Below are positions 31,532 to 43,976 of a DNA stretch of 64,000 nucleotides, piece by piece. Numbering within the stretch: the first letter of the stretch is position 1; every line of letters starts with the position of its first letter. Source of the stretch: Zea mays. Lineage: Eukaryota > Streptophyta > Magnoliopsida > Poales > Poaceae. The position numbers and the translations under genes were made by a program. Where the stretch lies: positions 225,389,034-225,453,033 of the forward strand of contig NC_050097.1 in assembly GCF_902167145.1 (NCBI RefSeq), read 5' to 3'. The notes beneath the pieces are model-generated. The model did no database searches, was not told the DNA's origin, and worked only from the letters and a program-made list of their open reading frames with translations.

Positions 31532-33070
31532 ATGCCACCGAAGAAGGCAACAACAACAGGCTCCGTCGTTAGGACCTTGGACACCAACCAAGGGCACGAA
31601 GCTCTCCTCAGGGAGGCAAGAAACCAAAAAAAGGAAGGCTATCCGCCCATAACCATAAGACCAAGAGCTTGATCAAGAGATCAACAACCTCGAAGCAATC
31701 CACCAACAATTTGAGAAGCGCAGGGAGAAGGTGTGTCATCTTTATGAACTTTAGAAAAAGATTGACGAAGCAACTGAAGAAATGTGCAATATTGAAGCGC
31801 AGGACCAGAACAACTATAGAGACCAGAATTACGAGGGCTTCAACTAAGACAATCTTCATCATGAACCAGTCAACTTTCAAGAGTTCCTCTATGACGAAGC
31901 TTCCCCACTGACACCAGAGCTGCAGGTGACACCCTGACCACCGCTGTACAGCCCCCCATATTGGGAATGTTTGATGGCCTAACTGATCTAAAGCAATTCC
32001 TTATGAGTTACAAAGCTACCATATCTTTGTATGGTGGTAATTTAGGAGTCATGGCGAAGTCCTTCGTCATGGCGGTCAGGAATGTGGCAATGGCAGAAGT
32101 TGAAGGAAATGCTCCTCTCTAGCTTCCAAGGCTTTCAGTCAAAGCCAGTCACTGCACAAGCTTTGTTCAGTGTACTCAGGATCCAGATGAATACCTCTAG
32201 TCATTCGTCCGAAGATTTCTTCGTCTTCGAACCTAGGCACTAGCAGTCTAGGATGACATTGTCATCAAGGCCATGGTCAAGGGGCTTAGACAAGGGCCAG
32301 GAACCCAATACTTTGCAAGAAAACCTCCACACTCTATTGAGAAGTTGCTGTAGAATATGGACGAATACATAACAGATGACAATGATTTCTGTGAGAGGAG
32401 GGAGGAGTTACATAGGTACATCAAAGAAGCCAGAGGCTTCAGGGGAAGGTTCCACCCCAGGCATGTTCAAAGCATTCACAACCCAATGCAGGGTGAGGAA
32501 AAGATGGCCCAGTCTCAAGGTCAGTCGGGCCAGCAACAAGCAAGCTCCCAGCAGTAAAGAAGCTCTCAACACCAACCTTTGCATAACACATTTTGTCCAC
32601 CTGCTCCGAGAGGCGGAAGGGGAGGCCAAAGTTTCGGTGGCAGGTTCAATTCATCCCCAAGGAAACCATTCTTCTTGTTTTGTGGTGAGGACAAAGGCCA
32701 CACCACAAGAATATGCCATCATACTATCAACAAGCAGAAGGAACTTGCTTCGTCTGCTACTCAACCCTCCTAGTCAAAGGAGGTGTTCAGTACATCATCA
32801 TACTATTCACCTTACATCCCACAGTATGTCCAGCCTCAGTTACAGGAGCCAGGGCTAAATTTACCTTCCGCCTCAAACACTTCAAGCAATCCAGTGATGA
32901 GTGCATGGTCACCATCTGCCTCCTTCGTCCTAGGGCCACCTCCCTATGATCAAGTGTCTGATGGTCATTCCAAGTTCCCAGTGCAAGATTTGCAACAAAG
33001 GGACAGAACGGAGGGATCTGAAACTCGTACTGTCAACAGTATTGTCCAAGAGTCGAAGCATATATATTAA
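31532..33070 (+). pseudogene. gag: E2 gag remnant
   Basis: It starts MPPKKATTT at 31532, like E1 gag. The frame is lost within about 50 codons, then gag motifs recur in shifting frames: MAVRNVAM (about 32060), MVKGLRQGPGTQYFARKPP (about 32270), the zinc-knuckle-like CGEDKGHTTRIC (about 32680), and the conserved C terminus with TVNSIVQESKHIY (33070). Several frameshifts and stops, plus a short internal deletion relative to E1 near 32085, make it nonfunctional. Confidence 0.8.
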
Positions 33071-33213
33071 AGACCCCAAGGGGCCCGATGGTGAAGATCT
33101 GAAGATATTAATAAGAAGCTGCTCTGCATTTACATATTCGAAAAAAACTCCTTTACATTCTACAAAATCGATGTAATAAGTAAGTTGGCACCTTCGAGTG
33201 TTGTAATGAAATG

Positions 33214-33545
33214 ATTCATTCACCTAAGTAATGGTGAAAAAGCTCCCAAGTCATTCATAAGGGAATGAAGAGCTACAATTCATTCACCTAAGTAACGGTG
33301 AAAAAACTCCAAAGTCGTTCCTAAGGGATTGCAGAGCAACGATTCATTCACCTAAGTAACAGTGAAAAATCTCCAAAGTCGTTCCTAATGGAATGCAGAG
33401 CTATGATTCATTCACCTGAGTAAATGTGAAAAAAAGCTCTGAAGTCATTCCTAAGGGAATGCAGAGCTATGATTCATTCACCTAAGAAACCGTGAAAAAG
33501 CTCCAAAGTCGTTCCCAAAAGGAATGCAGAGCTACGATTCAACCA
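33214..33545. repeat. E2 tandem array, about 64-bp units
   Basis: Five to six head-to-tail units with starts near 33214, 33278, 33342, 33406, 33472 and 33537. Each unit holds CACCTAAGTAACGGTG (imperfect inverted repeat) and TTCCTAAGGGAATGCAGA (imperfect inverted repeat). It sits between gag and the antisense gene. Confidence 0.9.
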
Positions 33546-33846
33546 CCTAATCAAACAGTGGCATAAATTTAGTTTACTTTGAAACTATCTCTATAAAGAA
33601 GTGTTCCTTTGTAATGTGTGAAAAGAAAGGAAGGTGTTTTTCGCCTTCAGCTCAAAAATATGTGTTAAATAAAATTTCGCACATCACAAAAGAGAGTAGA
33701 GAAGCAAAAATGAAGCAAAAAACATGAATATATTATAAGTCACTTGAAAGTTTCGAAGTGTTCAAACACTTCGTACCAAAAAAAATATTACAACAAAAGA
33801 TCATTGTTTTTTACATCATTTCATCAATTTCCTTTGTTGCTCTGCA

Positions 33847-36800
33847 TCACTTCGAGATTTGCTCACAAATCTTGAGAACAACATCATCTACGGCCTTCTT
33901 TGCAGCCCTGACAGCTACTATTTTGGCTTCAATAGGATCATCCTTAGCTTTGGCTTTGGTATGCTGTACTTCAATGATCACCTACGAAATAGAGACTTCT
34001 TAACAAAATTTAGAAAACTATTGTCGAAACATGAATGCACTGGAAATATGGCAGAGACGAGAAAAACGACAAGTACCTTTGGCTTTCTAGCCTTGCAGTT
34101 TCCATCTAATATCTACAACTTTTTAGCAGCATGTCGAGTCTACAAAAAAGTTTGAAAGTAACAGAGTGTGTATGCCCACACAGGTAAGACAAAGGTAACG
34201 AAGTACAAACCTTCTCCCTATTCTTTATAGATTCTTCAAAACTAATCTCCTTCCCGCCTTTCTTCCATATATTAGATAAGAATTTTTTAGACCACTCCGA
34301 AGCCTCAGCGGTTGACCTTCAGACGTGTTCAGCAGAAACTCTAAAGTCAGGGTCAGTGCAAATCTTCATATTGTTACAACCGGCCTTCGGCAAAACTAAA
34401 GTAGTGCTTTGGACACCTATCCATGTGTAATAGTCCTCTTGTGCTGAGAGAATGTGTTTATAGGCATGAGTTTCACTAAGCACCCAACCCATTAAGCCCT
34501 CCAAGTTACCATCCAAAAAATTCTTCTCTCTAGACGAAGCTCCAACAGAGGAGAAGGTCTTCACTACCTCATTATAGCATCTGTTGCCGAGGGTGTAACA
34601 GTTTGCCACCAGGATTCGATAGTTTTCATTAAGTTGCCTCATGTGATTCACTTCATCTTTAAGATCATCTATTCTCACCTGAGCGGTGCTAAGGTCGATA
34701 GATGTTTCAGTAGATGCTTGCCTTACCTTGTTTACTTCATTTTCAAATTCTGTTTTTGTTCATTGCAACTCAGCTTCAAGAGATGCAATGTGCTTGCCTT
34801 TTTCAGTAACTGAAGCTTCGAGGTCTAATATTTTGCTCCCCATTGTTTCTTTAAACTTGATTTTTTCTTCAGAGAAACCCTGAACTTCGATTCAGCTCTC
34901 AACAAAATATTTCTATACAATCTTAAAGCATCTCTCCTTCTATTCGTAGTCAAACCGAAGCCTAGATACTTCGAACCTAAGCTTAACTATCTCTTTATGG
35001 GCAACCTCACCCTCAACATTTCTCTTGTTCTTCAGGGCCTTGCTTAGAAACAAACCCTGTGGGAAGTCAAAAAATATAACTAAACTATTGTATCAAGCTA
35101 ACCCAAAGTTTAAATGCGAAGCCAATATATGTTACCTTTAGGTATGTGTAATCCAAGCAGCTAGAGAAATCTTCGGAAGACATGGTTTGCAGCATGGCCT
35201 GTAGCTTTGGGAAAAATATTGTTCGCCTTCTAGCGGCATGCTTCAGTTTCCATATTATCCAGACAGCAATACAAGTAATCATATAGCCCTCCCCCGAAGA
35301 TTGTAGCCACCGAAGGGTACCCAAGTTGTTCGACGAAGCCAATAGCTTTGGCTAGCTGCTTGGCACCCATTGTTTTCCCAGTTTCTTGATGAACCCTATA
35401 CTGTCGGCCACCAAGTTCTTGATCGAAGGGCCCTTCACCAAGGGGTGTTTCATCTTCAATGGCTCTCTTAGCCTCTTCGTTCTTTTTAGACCCTTTGCCC
35501 TTGTCTTCTCTTGCTGCGGGCTTCGAAGAACCAATTTTCTCTTCGACCATCACAATTGTCGAAGGTGTCATGGTTGTAGTTGTCGGATCAACCTTGGGAC
35601 CTCTTGTATGGTTGCAGCCACATCAGGCAGTGTAATATCCTCCACTACAAGGATTGTACTAGCAATATATTTTTCCTCAGACTCCCCTTCATCAATGTCA
35701 AAGAATGGGCTCATTACTGGAGCTATCCGCTCTTCATCCTCTTCCTCCTCACTTTCCAAAAGCGGCTTCAAGGGAACAACCTTTTGAGCTATCAGATTGA
35801 TAGCTTCCTCAATCTTTGCCCCTTCGGTTCCTGCAGAAGGAATTTACTCAGGCATAACCGGCACCTCGGCTTTGAGTGCAGCCTGAAAACATTAACACAA
35901 CAAGTTTGTAAGTGATGAATAGATTTCAGAAAATACTTTGTACCAGAATTTCCTCCGAAGCTTGAGGAGTTGATTCAGCCTGTATCTTTAGAACCTTGCT
36001 CCACTTCATGGTCAATTTTCTTTTTCTTTTCTTTGAATCCTGAACCATGTTGGGATACTCAGGATAGAAAAAGGCAATAGCATTAAAAACACAATTTGAG
36101 CGCCATCTTTTTCGAGCCGCAAAAGCCTGCTACAGAGCTTCGGCCTCTGGTTTACTATAGTTACCAAGTATTTCATTGCATTTCGCCTCAACATAATCTA
36201 ACCATCCGTCACTAGGCTCCCCAAACTCGTCTTCAAACTTATATTTGTAGCGAAGTCTGACCAACCGAGGCTCCGCGTCCGAAGCATATTTTTTAGGCAT
36301 CTCCGGCATCTCCCATTAGCCCCTAGCCTGACCATCCCAGGCTCTGTGTCCCATTGTCCAACGTGTGTACAAACAACATTGAAAGCAACTATATCAGCAT
36401 GAGCTTCGAAGTTGATGTAATTTGTTGGTTTTTTATATCCAAATTATGTGACGATAGGAGCCTGGATGATTCCTTTTATATTAGCCCGCTCATTCATATC
36501 ATTCTTCATGTAAAACCACTCTCTCGCTCACTCGTTTGGCCACTTGCTTCGTTATGCAGGAGTCGAGAACATTGCACCCCTCCGATAAGCAAAGCTATAA
36601 CAACCGAATTTATTATGAAGGCCCCTAATTGCATTCGTCTAAAAGTGTAATTCATGGATTTGGTTGAAGGCCTTGCTGAAAGCTTCGGCGTCAAGTCCAA
36701 CACCCTATCTTCGCACAGTCCAAATAAAAATCCTAAACACACTATGGCGTTTGGTGTAGGCTGGTGAAGGCATATGTTAAACCTTTTGAAAATTGCAATT

Positions 36801-37030
36801 CTCATCTTATGCTAGGGAAATCTAAGCTCAGCCTTCAAAAAACTTCGAAACACAACAACATCGTCCTCTTTTGGCTTCAACACTAAATTATCACCTCCTA
36901 GCCGCACCCAATCACCATTGTCAATATAGCCAAAGAAGTTAAGTATCTCAATGTGTCCTTTGATTTTTGATTTGCCGAAGTTCATGTGACTTGGCTTCGT
37001 AGGATGAATAGTGGTGTTGTCTTCTTCAAA
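33847..37030 (-). pseudogene. E2 antisense spliced gene (PF04195-like)
   Basis: Antisense to the element. From 37030 downward it shows MNFGKSKIKGH, then a Trp codon where E3 and E4 have TAG, the core (ICLHQPTPNAI), EWFYMKND, YPEYPNMV, an acidic cluster (ESEEEEDEE near 35740), and a coiled-coil-like C-terminal part ending at TGA 33847-33849. Inferred introns, all GT-AG on the minus strand: 35883-35943, 35057-35135 and 33982-34076. The second lies at the same codon and phase as in E1 and E4 (LK before, GL-LS after). Frameshifts interrupt several exons, and the promoter and start codon are deleted. Product function unknown. Confidence 0.7.
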
Positions 37031-37042
37031 TTAAATGTTATC

Positions 37043-37174
37043 TTCTTTAAAAACATTCGTCCTTCGTTCTAACACTTTCAAGAAGTGTTATATCAAATGA
37101 CAAAGGTTTTTATACCTAACTTGTGTTGCCTTGGTTTTCGATACCTTTAGGGGAATTGAAATCATGTACCAACA
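37043..37174 (+). repeat. E2 3' LTR, only the 3' end retained
   Basis: Matches 31360-31489 of the 5' LTR, ends CCAACA and is followed by the target duplication gtacc. About 580 bp of its 5' part is deleted. Confidence 0.85.
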
Positions 37175-37239
37175 GTACCAGTGGCAAAACAATCCCATAT
37201 GCAATTACAAACCTTCAAAGGCAAAACTGCAAACGACCA

Positions 37240-37465
37240 TTGAGGTGTCCATCTCGTAGTAGATGATCTTCTTGATTCACTTCTTCTTGCCATCCTTCCT
37301 TGTTCGATGAGAGTCAGTGGGCTTCTCATCTTTTGTTTTGTCCTCTAGAGACGTTTTGTCCTTCTTAGTGTGGTCATCCACCACCTTCCCCTTTCGTATA
37401 GGATCTTCTTCGGACATCACTCCGAACGGTTAGACTCAAAAGAAGTGTTAGGCTCTAATATCAAT
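37240..37465 (-). pseudogene. gag: S2 second 5' UTR and gag N-terminal fragment
   Basis: Closely matches 40495-40731 of the same complex: a Lys/Asp-rich gag start, then the phrase TAGTAGATGATCTTCTT on the plus strand. It is truncated at about 37240, 60 bp from the E2 border. Confidence 0.75.
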
Positions 37466-39090
37466 TGATAGTCACCTAGAGGGAGATGAATAGGTGACGC
37501 CTGAAATTCACAACTTAAAAACAAACTTGATCTATTTTAGATGTTAGTACAAAAAATATAGATCAAATTAGAGTGAGAAGAAAGAGAAGTTCTTGCACTT
37601 TATTGCTCTTTCTTAGATTCAGAATTATAACTAGAGCAATATCATAAGTGTAATCATGAACTTAGAATAAGAGAGGAAGAACAAATCACAAAGGATCAAG
37701 CACACAAGACACAACGATTTTTACCGTGGTTCGGTCAATCCTCAAATGTTTGCCTACTCCATGTTGTGATGTCCCAAAGGACCAGTGTTGCACTCAACCC
37801 TTCTCAAGTGGTCCAATGATCAACTTGAGGCCACAGTTATTCCTTATATGTTTTCTCCTCGCAAGGATCTCCACAGATTGGAGTCTCTTATAGTCGTACA
37901 CAAGCTTATGGGATTTATAACTCCAAAGAATCAGCAAGACAGAGAGAGAAGTAGAACACACAGAAGAGCAAAACGTAGCAACACAACATAAGAGAGCAGA
38001 TCTCAAAAGCGCGCACACACACTATAATGACTAACACAACTCAGAACGGTGTTTAAATCTCTATAAAATGGAATCGAGGTGTTACCCAGGATATGGGAGT
38101 GATCAATTGCTCTTGGAGTACTTGAGTACCAATAGAGGTCATCTAGGGGCTCTATTTATAGCCTAAATGGCCAAAAGGGTCGTTGCTTGATTGCTGGAAT
38201 ATTGCCTTCTGCGGGGCACCGAACCCACCAAACCCCAATAGTAACGACGTCTCCGGGATTCCTACTAGAACCTTCCTGATCGGGCTAGCACTGGATCGAT
38301 TCCGTCCACCTCTAGACTGCCACGTGTCAGTCGCCTATTATAGTAGACATTTGTGCCCAAAGTAATTGATACTGCATGATCTGATGCAGCATAGGACCGT
38401 CGTTGTAGCAGGTCCGATGAATTTTTAATAAAATTACTGAGAGCAGCTTCTCCCCTATAGCTGAGGTCCAGTCCATCAGACAAAGGGTCCGATGCGCTAG
38501 GCCACCAAGCCAGCTAGCAGGCCTCTCTAGTAAAGTGGGTCGGCGCGCCACCAGACCGGTCTCGTGCGCCAGGCCACCCATACTTCTCAGCGGGGCTCTC
38601 TAGTAAACCGGTCCGATGACCGCCAGAGAGGTATCTTGAGTTCTTTTCAACCAAAACTTCTTCTCTTTGAATTGGTTGATCTTGGGAGCTTTTTTATGAC
38701 TTAGACAAACATATTTAGGGTATGTGTGACATGCTTAAGTCATAGGTTCATACCTTTTAACTCATCTCACTTTAGGTTTCCTGTTTCAACTCAAACCCAA
38801 GTCCAAAAATAGTTTTTACTAGATTCTAAGTTAGAGAGAAAACCAAAGTGTTTGAAACATTATAATGGATATATGCAACTTATTTATAGGTTCAAACCTT
38901 ATCATTTTACCCTTTTTTCTAAATATTGCACTTTCTGGTCATGTTTGAGCTCATTTGGACTTGAATCCTTCAATTTGCACTAAAGTGAACTTGTGTTCAT
39001 GCACTTAGAAAACCAGTTAGTCCAAGATGTTGTGTTGGTCATTCAATCACCAAAACTTATAGAAATGACTTCATTTCCCATTTCTCTTTC
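37466..39090 (-). repeat. S2 inner LTR
   Basis: About 1.6 kb, ending on the minus strand with CCTCTAGGTGACTATCA. Flanked by a polypurine tract on one side and a primer-binding-like TGATATTAGAG (37453-37463) plus gag start on the other. It carries GGTCCGATG-type repeats near 38400-38620. Confidence 0.8.
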
Positions 39091-39134
39091 TGTCTCCCCC
39101 TTTTGGTGATTTATGCGAACACAACCAAAGCAAG

Positions 39135-40700
39135 TAGAGAAGATCCTCTTGATTCTCCAATAGCTCATTCTTCTCATTGATGGAATTAATTAAATCATTA
39201 ACTTTGTCAATTTTAGTTCTATCAAGGCCTTTAAATAACATGCTAATATCATCCTCATCATCACTAGATTCGTCGTTGCTTGAGGAAGTATATTTTGGTG
39301 TGGTTCTAGAAAATACCTTTATTTCCTTTGCCATTAAGCATGTATGGTTCACTTTGGGGAAGAGGGATGATTTGTTGAAGGCGATGGTGCAAGGCCCTCA
39401 TCATCAGAGTTGGAGTAGCTATAGTTTGAGTCCCACTCCTTGTCGATGTGGGCTTCGCCTTTCTTCTTCTTGTAGAATTTCTTATTTTCTACATTCTTTC
39501 CCTTATTTTCCTTTTCCTAGTCATCACTTTCATTATCTGGGTAGTTAGTAATGAAATGACCAATATTTTCACACTTGTAGTCCTTGTGCCCCTTCAATGC
39601 GTGCTTAAATCACTTGATGACGAGGACCATTTCCTCATCATTGTGGCCGGGCTCCTCAACTTGTGTCATCTTGCTCGAGATCACCTCCTTCTCATTTGTT
39701 GCTTTGAAGGAAATAACTTGCGGATCAATGGAGGGGATGTTCCCATTAGCATGGTCATTGACGTACTTAGCATCTTTAACCATCATTTGATTGCTAACAA
39801 ACTTACCCAGTACCTCCTCATGCACCATCTTTGTGTATCTAGGATTCTCATGAATCAAAGAAACGAGAGCAGGATCTAAAACTATAAATGACCTTAGCAT
39901 GAATTGAACGACTTCATGGTCCGTCCATCTCTTGCTCCCGTAGTTCTGCACTTGGTTCACTAGAGACTTGAGCCTGTTGTACATTTCTTGTGGCCCTTCT
40001 CCCTTATTCATGGCAAACCTCCCAAGTTCACCCTCGATGAGCTCCACCTTGGTGACTTTGGTCATTGTGTTGCCTTCATGTGTCGTCTTCAATGTGTCTC
40101 ATATGTCCTTGGCGCACTCCAAGCCATTCACCTTATTATACTCTTCCCTGCTTAGGGAAGCAAGCAATAATGTGGTGGCTTGGGGGTTTCAATGGATGAG
40201 TTCTTGCACCTCCACAGGGTCATAGTCCTTGTCGTCCTCATCTAGGATATCCATTCCTGTCTCAACAATGTATCCAATACTAGGATGGAGTGAATTTAAA
40301 CGACGTTTAATTTTGTGACTCCACCATGAATAATGCTCACCATCAAATTACGGAGGTTTACCAAGACATATATAAAGTAATTGGGCATTTGAAGTACGAG
40401 GAATGCGAGAGTAATAAAGGGAATGTGTGTAAACTTAGATTTAATTAAATTTTCTTAACGATGCTTGGAGGAGGATTCTTCGCCACTTGAGGGAGACGAC
40501 GATGTAGAGGTGTTCGTATCGTAGTAGATGATCTTCTTTATTTGCTTCTTCTTGCCATCCTTCCTTGTTCGATGAGAGTCTATGGGCTTCTCATCTTTGG
40601 TTTTGTACTCCAGAAGCGTTTTGTCCTTCTCAGTGTGGTAATCCACCACCTTCTCCTTCCATTTTAGGATCTTCTCCCGACATCACTTCTATCGGTTAGA
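39135..40700 (-). pseudogene. gag: S2 gag remnant
   Basis: Sirevirus-type Gag in pieces: the N-terminal Lys/Ser/Asp-rich part (40649-40455), the capsid-like part with EGELGRFAMNKGEGPQEMYN (40092-39610), and the acidic region with SSSNDESSDDEDDISMLF (39352-39135). Frames differ between pieces, so frameshifts exist. The motifs align with S1 gag but are clearly diverged, so this is a different family. The coiled-coil tail and all of pol are missing. Confidence 0.8.
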
Positions 40701-40731
40701 CTCAAAAGAAGTGGTGGGCTTTGATACCAAT

Positions 40732-42422
40732 TGACAATCACCTAGAGAGGGTGAATAGGTGATGCCTGAAATTCACAACTTAAAAACAAACTTGATATAA
40801 TTTAGATGTTAGCACAAAAATATAAATTAAATTAGAGTGAGAAGGAAGACAATTTCTTGCACTTGATTGCTCTTTCTTAGATGTGGAATTATAACTAGAG
40901 CAATATCACGAGTGTAATCAAGAACTTAGAATAAGAGAGGAAGAACAAATCGCAAAATATCAAGCACACAAGAGACAATCATTTTTTATTGTGGTTCGGT
41001 CAAGCCTCAAATGCTTGCCTACTCCATATTGTGGTGTCTCAAAGGACGAGGGTTGCAACCCTTCTCAATTGATCTAGTGATCAACTTGAGGCTATAGTTC
41101 CTCCTTATATCTTTTTCTTTTCACAAGGATCTCCACAGACTGGAGTCTCTTATTGTTGTACACAAGTTTATGGGAGTTACAACTCCAAAGAATCAGCAAG
41201 AGAGAGCAGTAGAACACACACAAGAGCAAAAGCAAAACACAGCAACACAACACAAGATAGGAGATCTCAAAAGCACACGCACACTAGAATGGCTAACATA
41301 GCTCAGAAGAGTGCTCAGATCTCTCTAGAATGGAATCGGGGTGTTGCGCAGGTGTATGGGAGTGATCAACCGCTCTTGGGTGTTGCACAGGAGTATGGGA
41401 GAGATCAACTGCTCTTGGAGTACTTGAGGCCAGTAGAGGCCAGCTAGGGGCTCTATTTATAGCCTAGATGACTAAAAGAGTCGTTGGTTCATTGCTGGAA
41501 TATTGCCTTCTGCGAGGGCACCATACCTGTCTCGTGCACCACTAGACCTCGACAACAACGTCGTCTCTAAGATCCTAACTAGAACCTTCCTGATCGGACT
41601 GGCACCGGACTGGCCCGGTCCACCACTGAGTTGCCATGTGTTAATCGCCCGTTGAAGTAGTCATTGCTCCCAAAATAGTCGTTACCACACAGTTCGATGC
41701 ATCACCGAACCTTCACTGTAGCAGGTATGGTGATTTTAATAAAATTCCTCAGAGCAACTTCTTCCCTATAGCGAGGTCCGGTGCATCGGACCCAGGGTTC
41801 GATGTGCCAGGCCGCCAAGCTAGCTTGCAGGCCTCTCTAGTAAAGTGGGCGATTGTGCCACTAGACCAATTTGATGTTCTAGGCCGCCCGGACTTCTCAG
41901 CAGGGCTCTCTGGTAAACCGGTCTGATGCCCCATCGGACCGGTCCGGTGACCGCCAAATAGTTAAACTTGAGTACTTTTCAACCAAAACTTCTTCTCTTT
42001 GAATTTGCTAATCTTGGGAGCATTTATATGAATTAGACAAACATATTTAGGGTATATTTGACATGCCTAAGTCACAGGTTCATACCTTTTAGCTCATCTC
42101 CATTTAGGTTTTTTTGTTTCAACTCAAACCCAAGTCCAAAAGCACTTTTTGCTAGATTCTGAGTTAGAGAGCAAACGAAAGTGCTAGAAACATTCTAATG
42201 GATGTATGAAACATGTTTAAAGGTTCAAATCTCACTATTTTACCCTTTTCAAATTGTTGCACTTCCTGGTCATGTTACAACTCATTTGGACTTGAATCCT
42301 TCAATTTGCACTAAAGTGAACCTGTGCTCATGCACTTAGCAAACTGGTTAGTCCAACATGTTGTGTTGGTCATTCAATCACCAAAACTTATAGAAATGGC
42401 TTAATTGCCCATTTCCCTTTCA
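40732..42422 (-). repeat. S2 outer 5' LTR
   Basis: 1,691 bp. The minus strand begins TGAAAGGGAAATGGGC and the primer-binding site TGGTATCAAAGCC adjoins at 40717-40729. It holds GGACCGGTCC-type palindromes (41580-41955), the counterpart of the S1 palindromes with another sequence. Confidence 0.82.
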
Positions 42423-43976
42423 ACATCCCTCCGATGTATGTGCATATACACTAGATTAGCTATGAACATCTCTTCAATTTCTACTTTCTCACTTGCATAT
42501 CAACGATCTTAGACAAGCATTTCCCACCTATATAAAATAAAAGGTAGGAACTGTTTGGTAGTAAGGTATTTTTATGATTTTACTGTAGCACAATGGTATT
42601 TGATAAAATTATCGTATTCTAGCTCCTTAGGTGTTGGGTTGGACTTTGTAATACCGTGTTTTGAATACAATGAATTTAGCAAAACCAAAGTTTTTTGAGC
42701 ATTGGATACTACACTCTGCAAAGAAGTTCTCTCCCAAGTGGTTATCACTACTCCTACATGTATATTTTCCCATACTCATATGCAGACATGCTTTCCCCAG
42801 TCTATTCATGTGCCATCAATATTCCACCACTGCTACCAAAGTCGAAACCATTAATGATGATATCGACACCGCCCATAAACAACATATAATGAGACGTCAA
42901 GGAGACAAAGATCGGTACATATGCCTTCCTTGCATATAAAATTGATTCTCCAATCCATCTCAACAACCCTAGTATGTGAAGGATATCTTGTGACAGCTCT
43001 CTCCTCTACCAACCTAGTTTCCCATGCTACTCCATCTTCTCTGCTCTCTATTTACACCGCATCGACCTCCTCACCTCGTGTGCCTCTCGGGTTAGCATCA
43101 CCTCTCAACCTTTTGACGCTGATTGTCTACCTCTAGGACTAATGCCACCTCCTTGACTTCCACGCCTCTCGTACCTCACATGCTAGTGCTACCTCCTCGC
43201 CTCTCGTGGCTCCCGAGCCAACACTAAATCCCTTTGTCTTATGCCTCTTGGTCGATTTAAGACAACCCCACCCCTCATCCTCTTGCACGTGTCACTAGAC
43301 TAGTAATTTTCTTACTTTTTCCAATAATCATCATCTTTCTGATACAATACATTTATCCATTTCATTATTTGTACATGTGGTACTCTAACTGATTGCATTG
43401 AGCAATCATTGACATAGTCGACTAGATCCATCCTTGATCAGTTTTCCCTATGGCTTTGGTTTAGTGATCATCTGCTACTTATCTCTTGCATAAAATATAG
43501 GTTATTGTAGTGCAATTTCTTCATTCAATTATTGCAATGTTTCTTCCTTTTTTGTTCCTATGCGAAATTGAAACAAGGGTAGAATGACATGAAACAAGAA
43601 CATGTTTTTGTGACCATCCTCAACAGAGTATAATTCACCAAGTTGCCATGACAAAAATGGTTGGCCAAAAGAAGCTTGGAATAGTATGACAAAACGCATA
43701 AATGAGAACTTTCTATCTACAAACATTGTAGTCTTGTAACTGAAGGATAGACAACAAAGGCTAAAGAAGGTATGATGATGTAATGACCATCATGTCAAAC
43801 AATGGTTTTGGTTAGGATAGTGAATTTAAGATGGCCAACACTATTGATGGGATATGGACTGATCTACTAGAAAAATTATAGAGATGGAAGAAACAAGACT
43901 TCCCTTACTATGATCATATGCATGAAATTTACAATGGTATGAATACTCTAGTATTTGATTGAATTAAGCATACAAT
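42423..43976. other. Spacer without recognised gene
   Basis: AT-rich at the left, CT-rich at 43000-43270. A stretch with GAACTGTTTGGTAGTAAGG and TTACTGTAGCAC (about 42548-42592) recalls MITE ends, but no complete element is visible. Confidence 0.4.

Larger units (their letters stand above)
30780..37174 (+). mobile_element. E2: gag-only Gypsy element with antisense gene
   Basis: A 6.4-kb element flanked by gtacc (30775-30779 and 37175-37179). Order: 5' LTR (30780-31489), gag remnant (31532-33070), 64-bp tandem repeats (33214-33545), antisense gene (37030 to 33847, minus), and the last 132 bp of the 3' LTR (37043-37174). A deletion near 37042 removed the antisense promoter and start, the polypurine tract and most of the 3' LTR. 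No pol domain is present. The intact target duplication shows that the two outer ends still belong to one insertion. Confidence 0.85.
37240..42422 (-). mobile_element. S2: rearranged Sirevirus remnant (LTR-internal-LTR-internal)
   Basis: In minus-strand order: LTR (42422-40732), primer-binding site, 5' UTR and gag pieces (40729-39135), a polypurine tract (39093-39110), a second LTR (39090-37466), then again a primer-binding site and the start of gag (37463-37240). So the second LTR acts both as a 3' LTR and as a 5' LTR. Pol is entirely deleted between gag and the polypurine tract. This is neither a normal nor a solo element. It suggests recombination between LTRs of adjacent or sister copies, followed by truncation. 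Confidence 0.8.
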
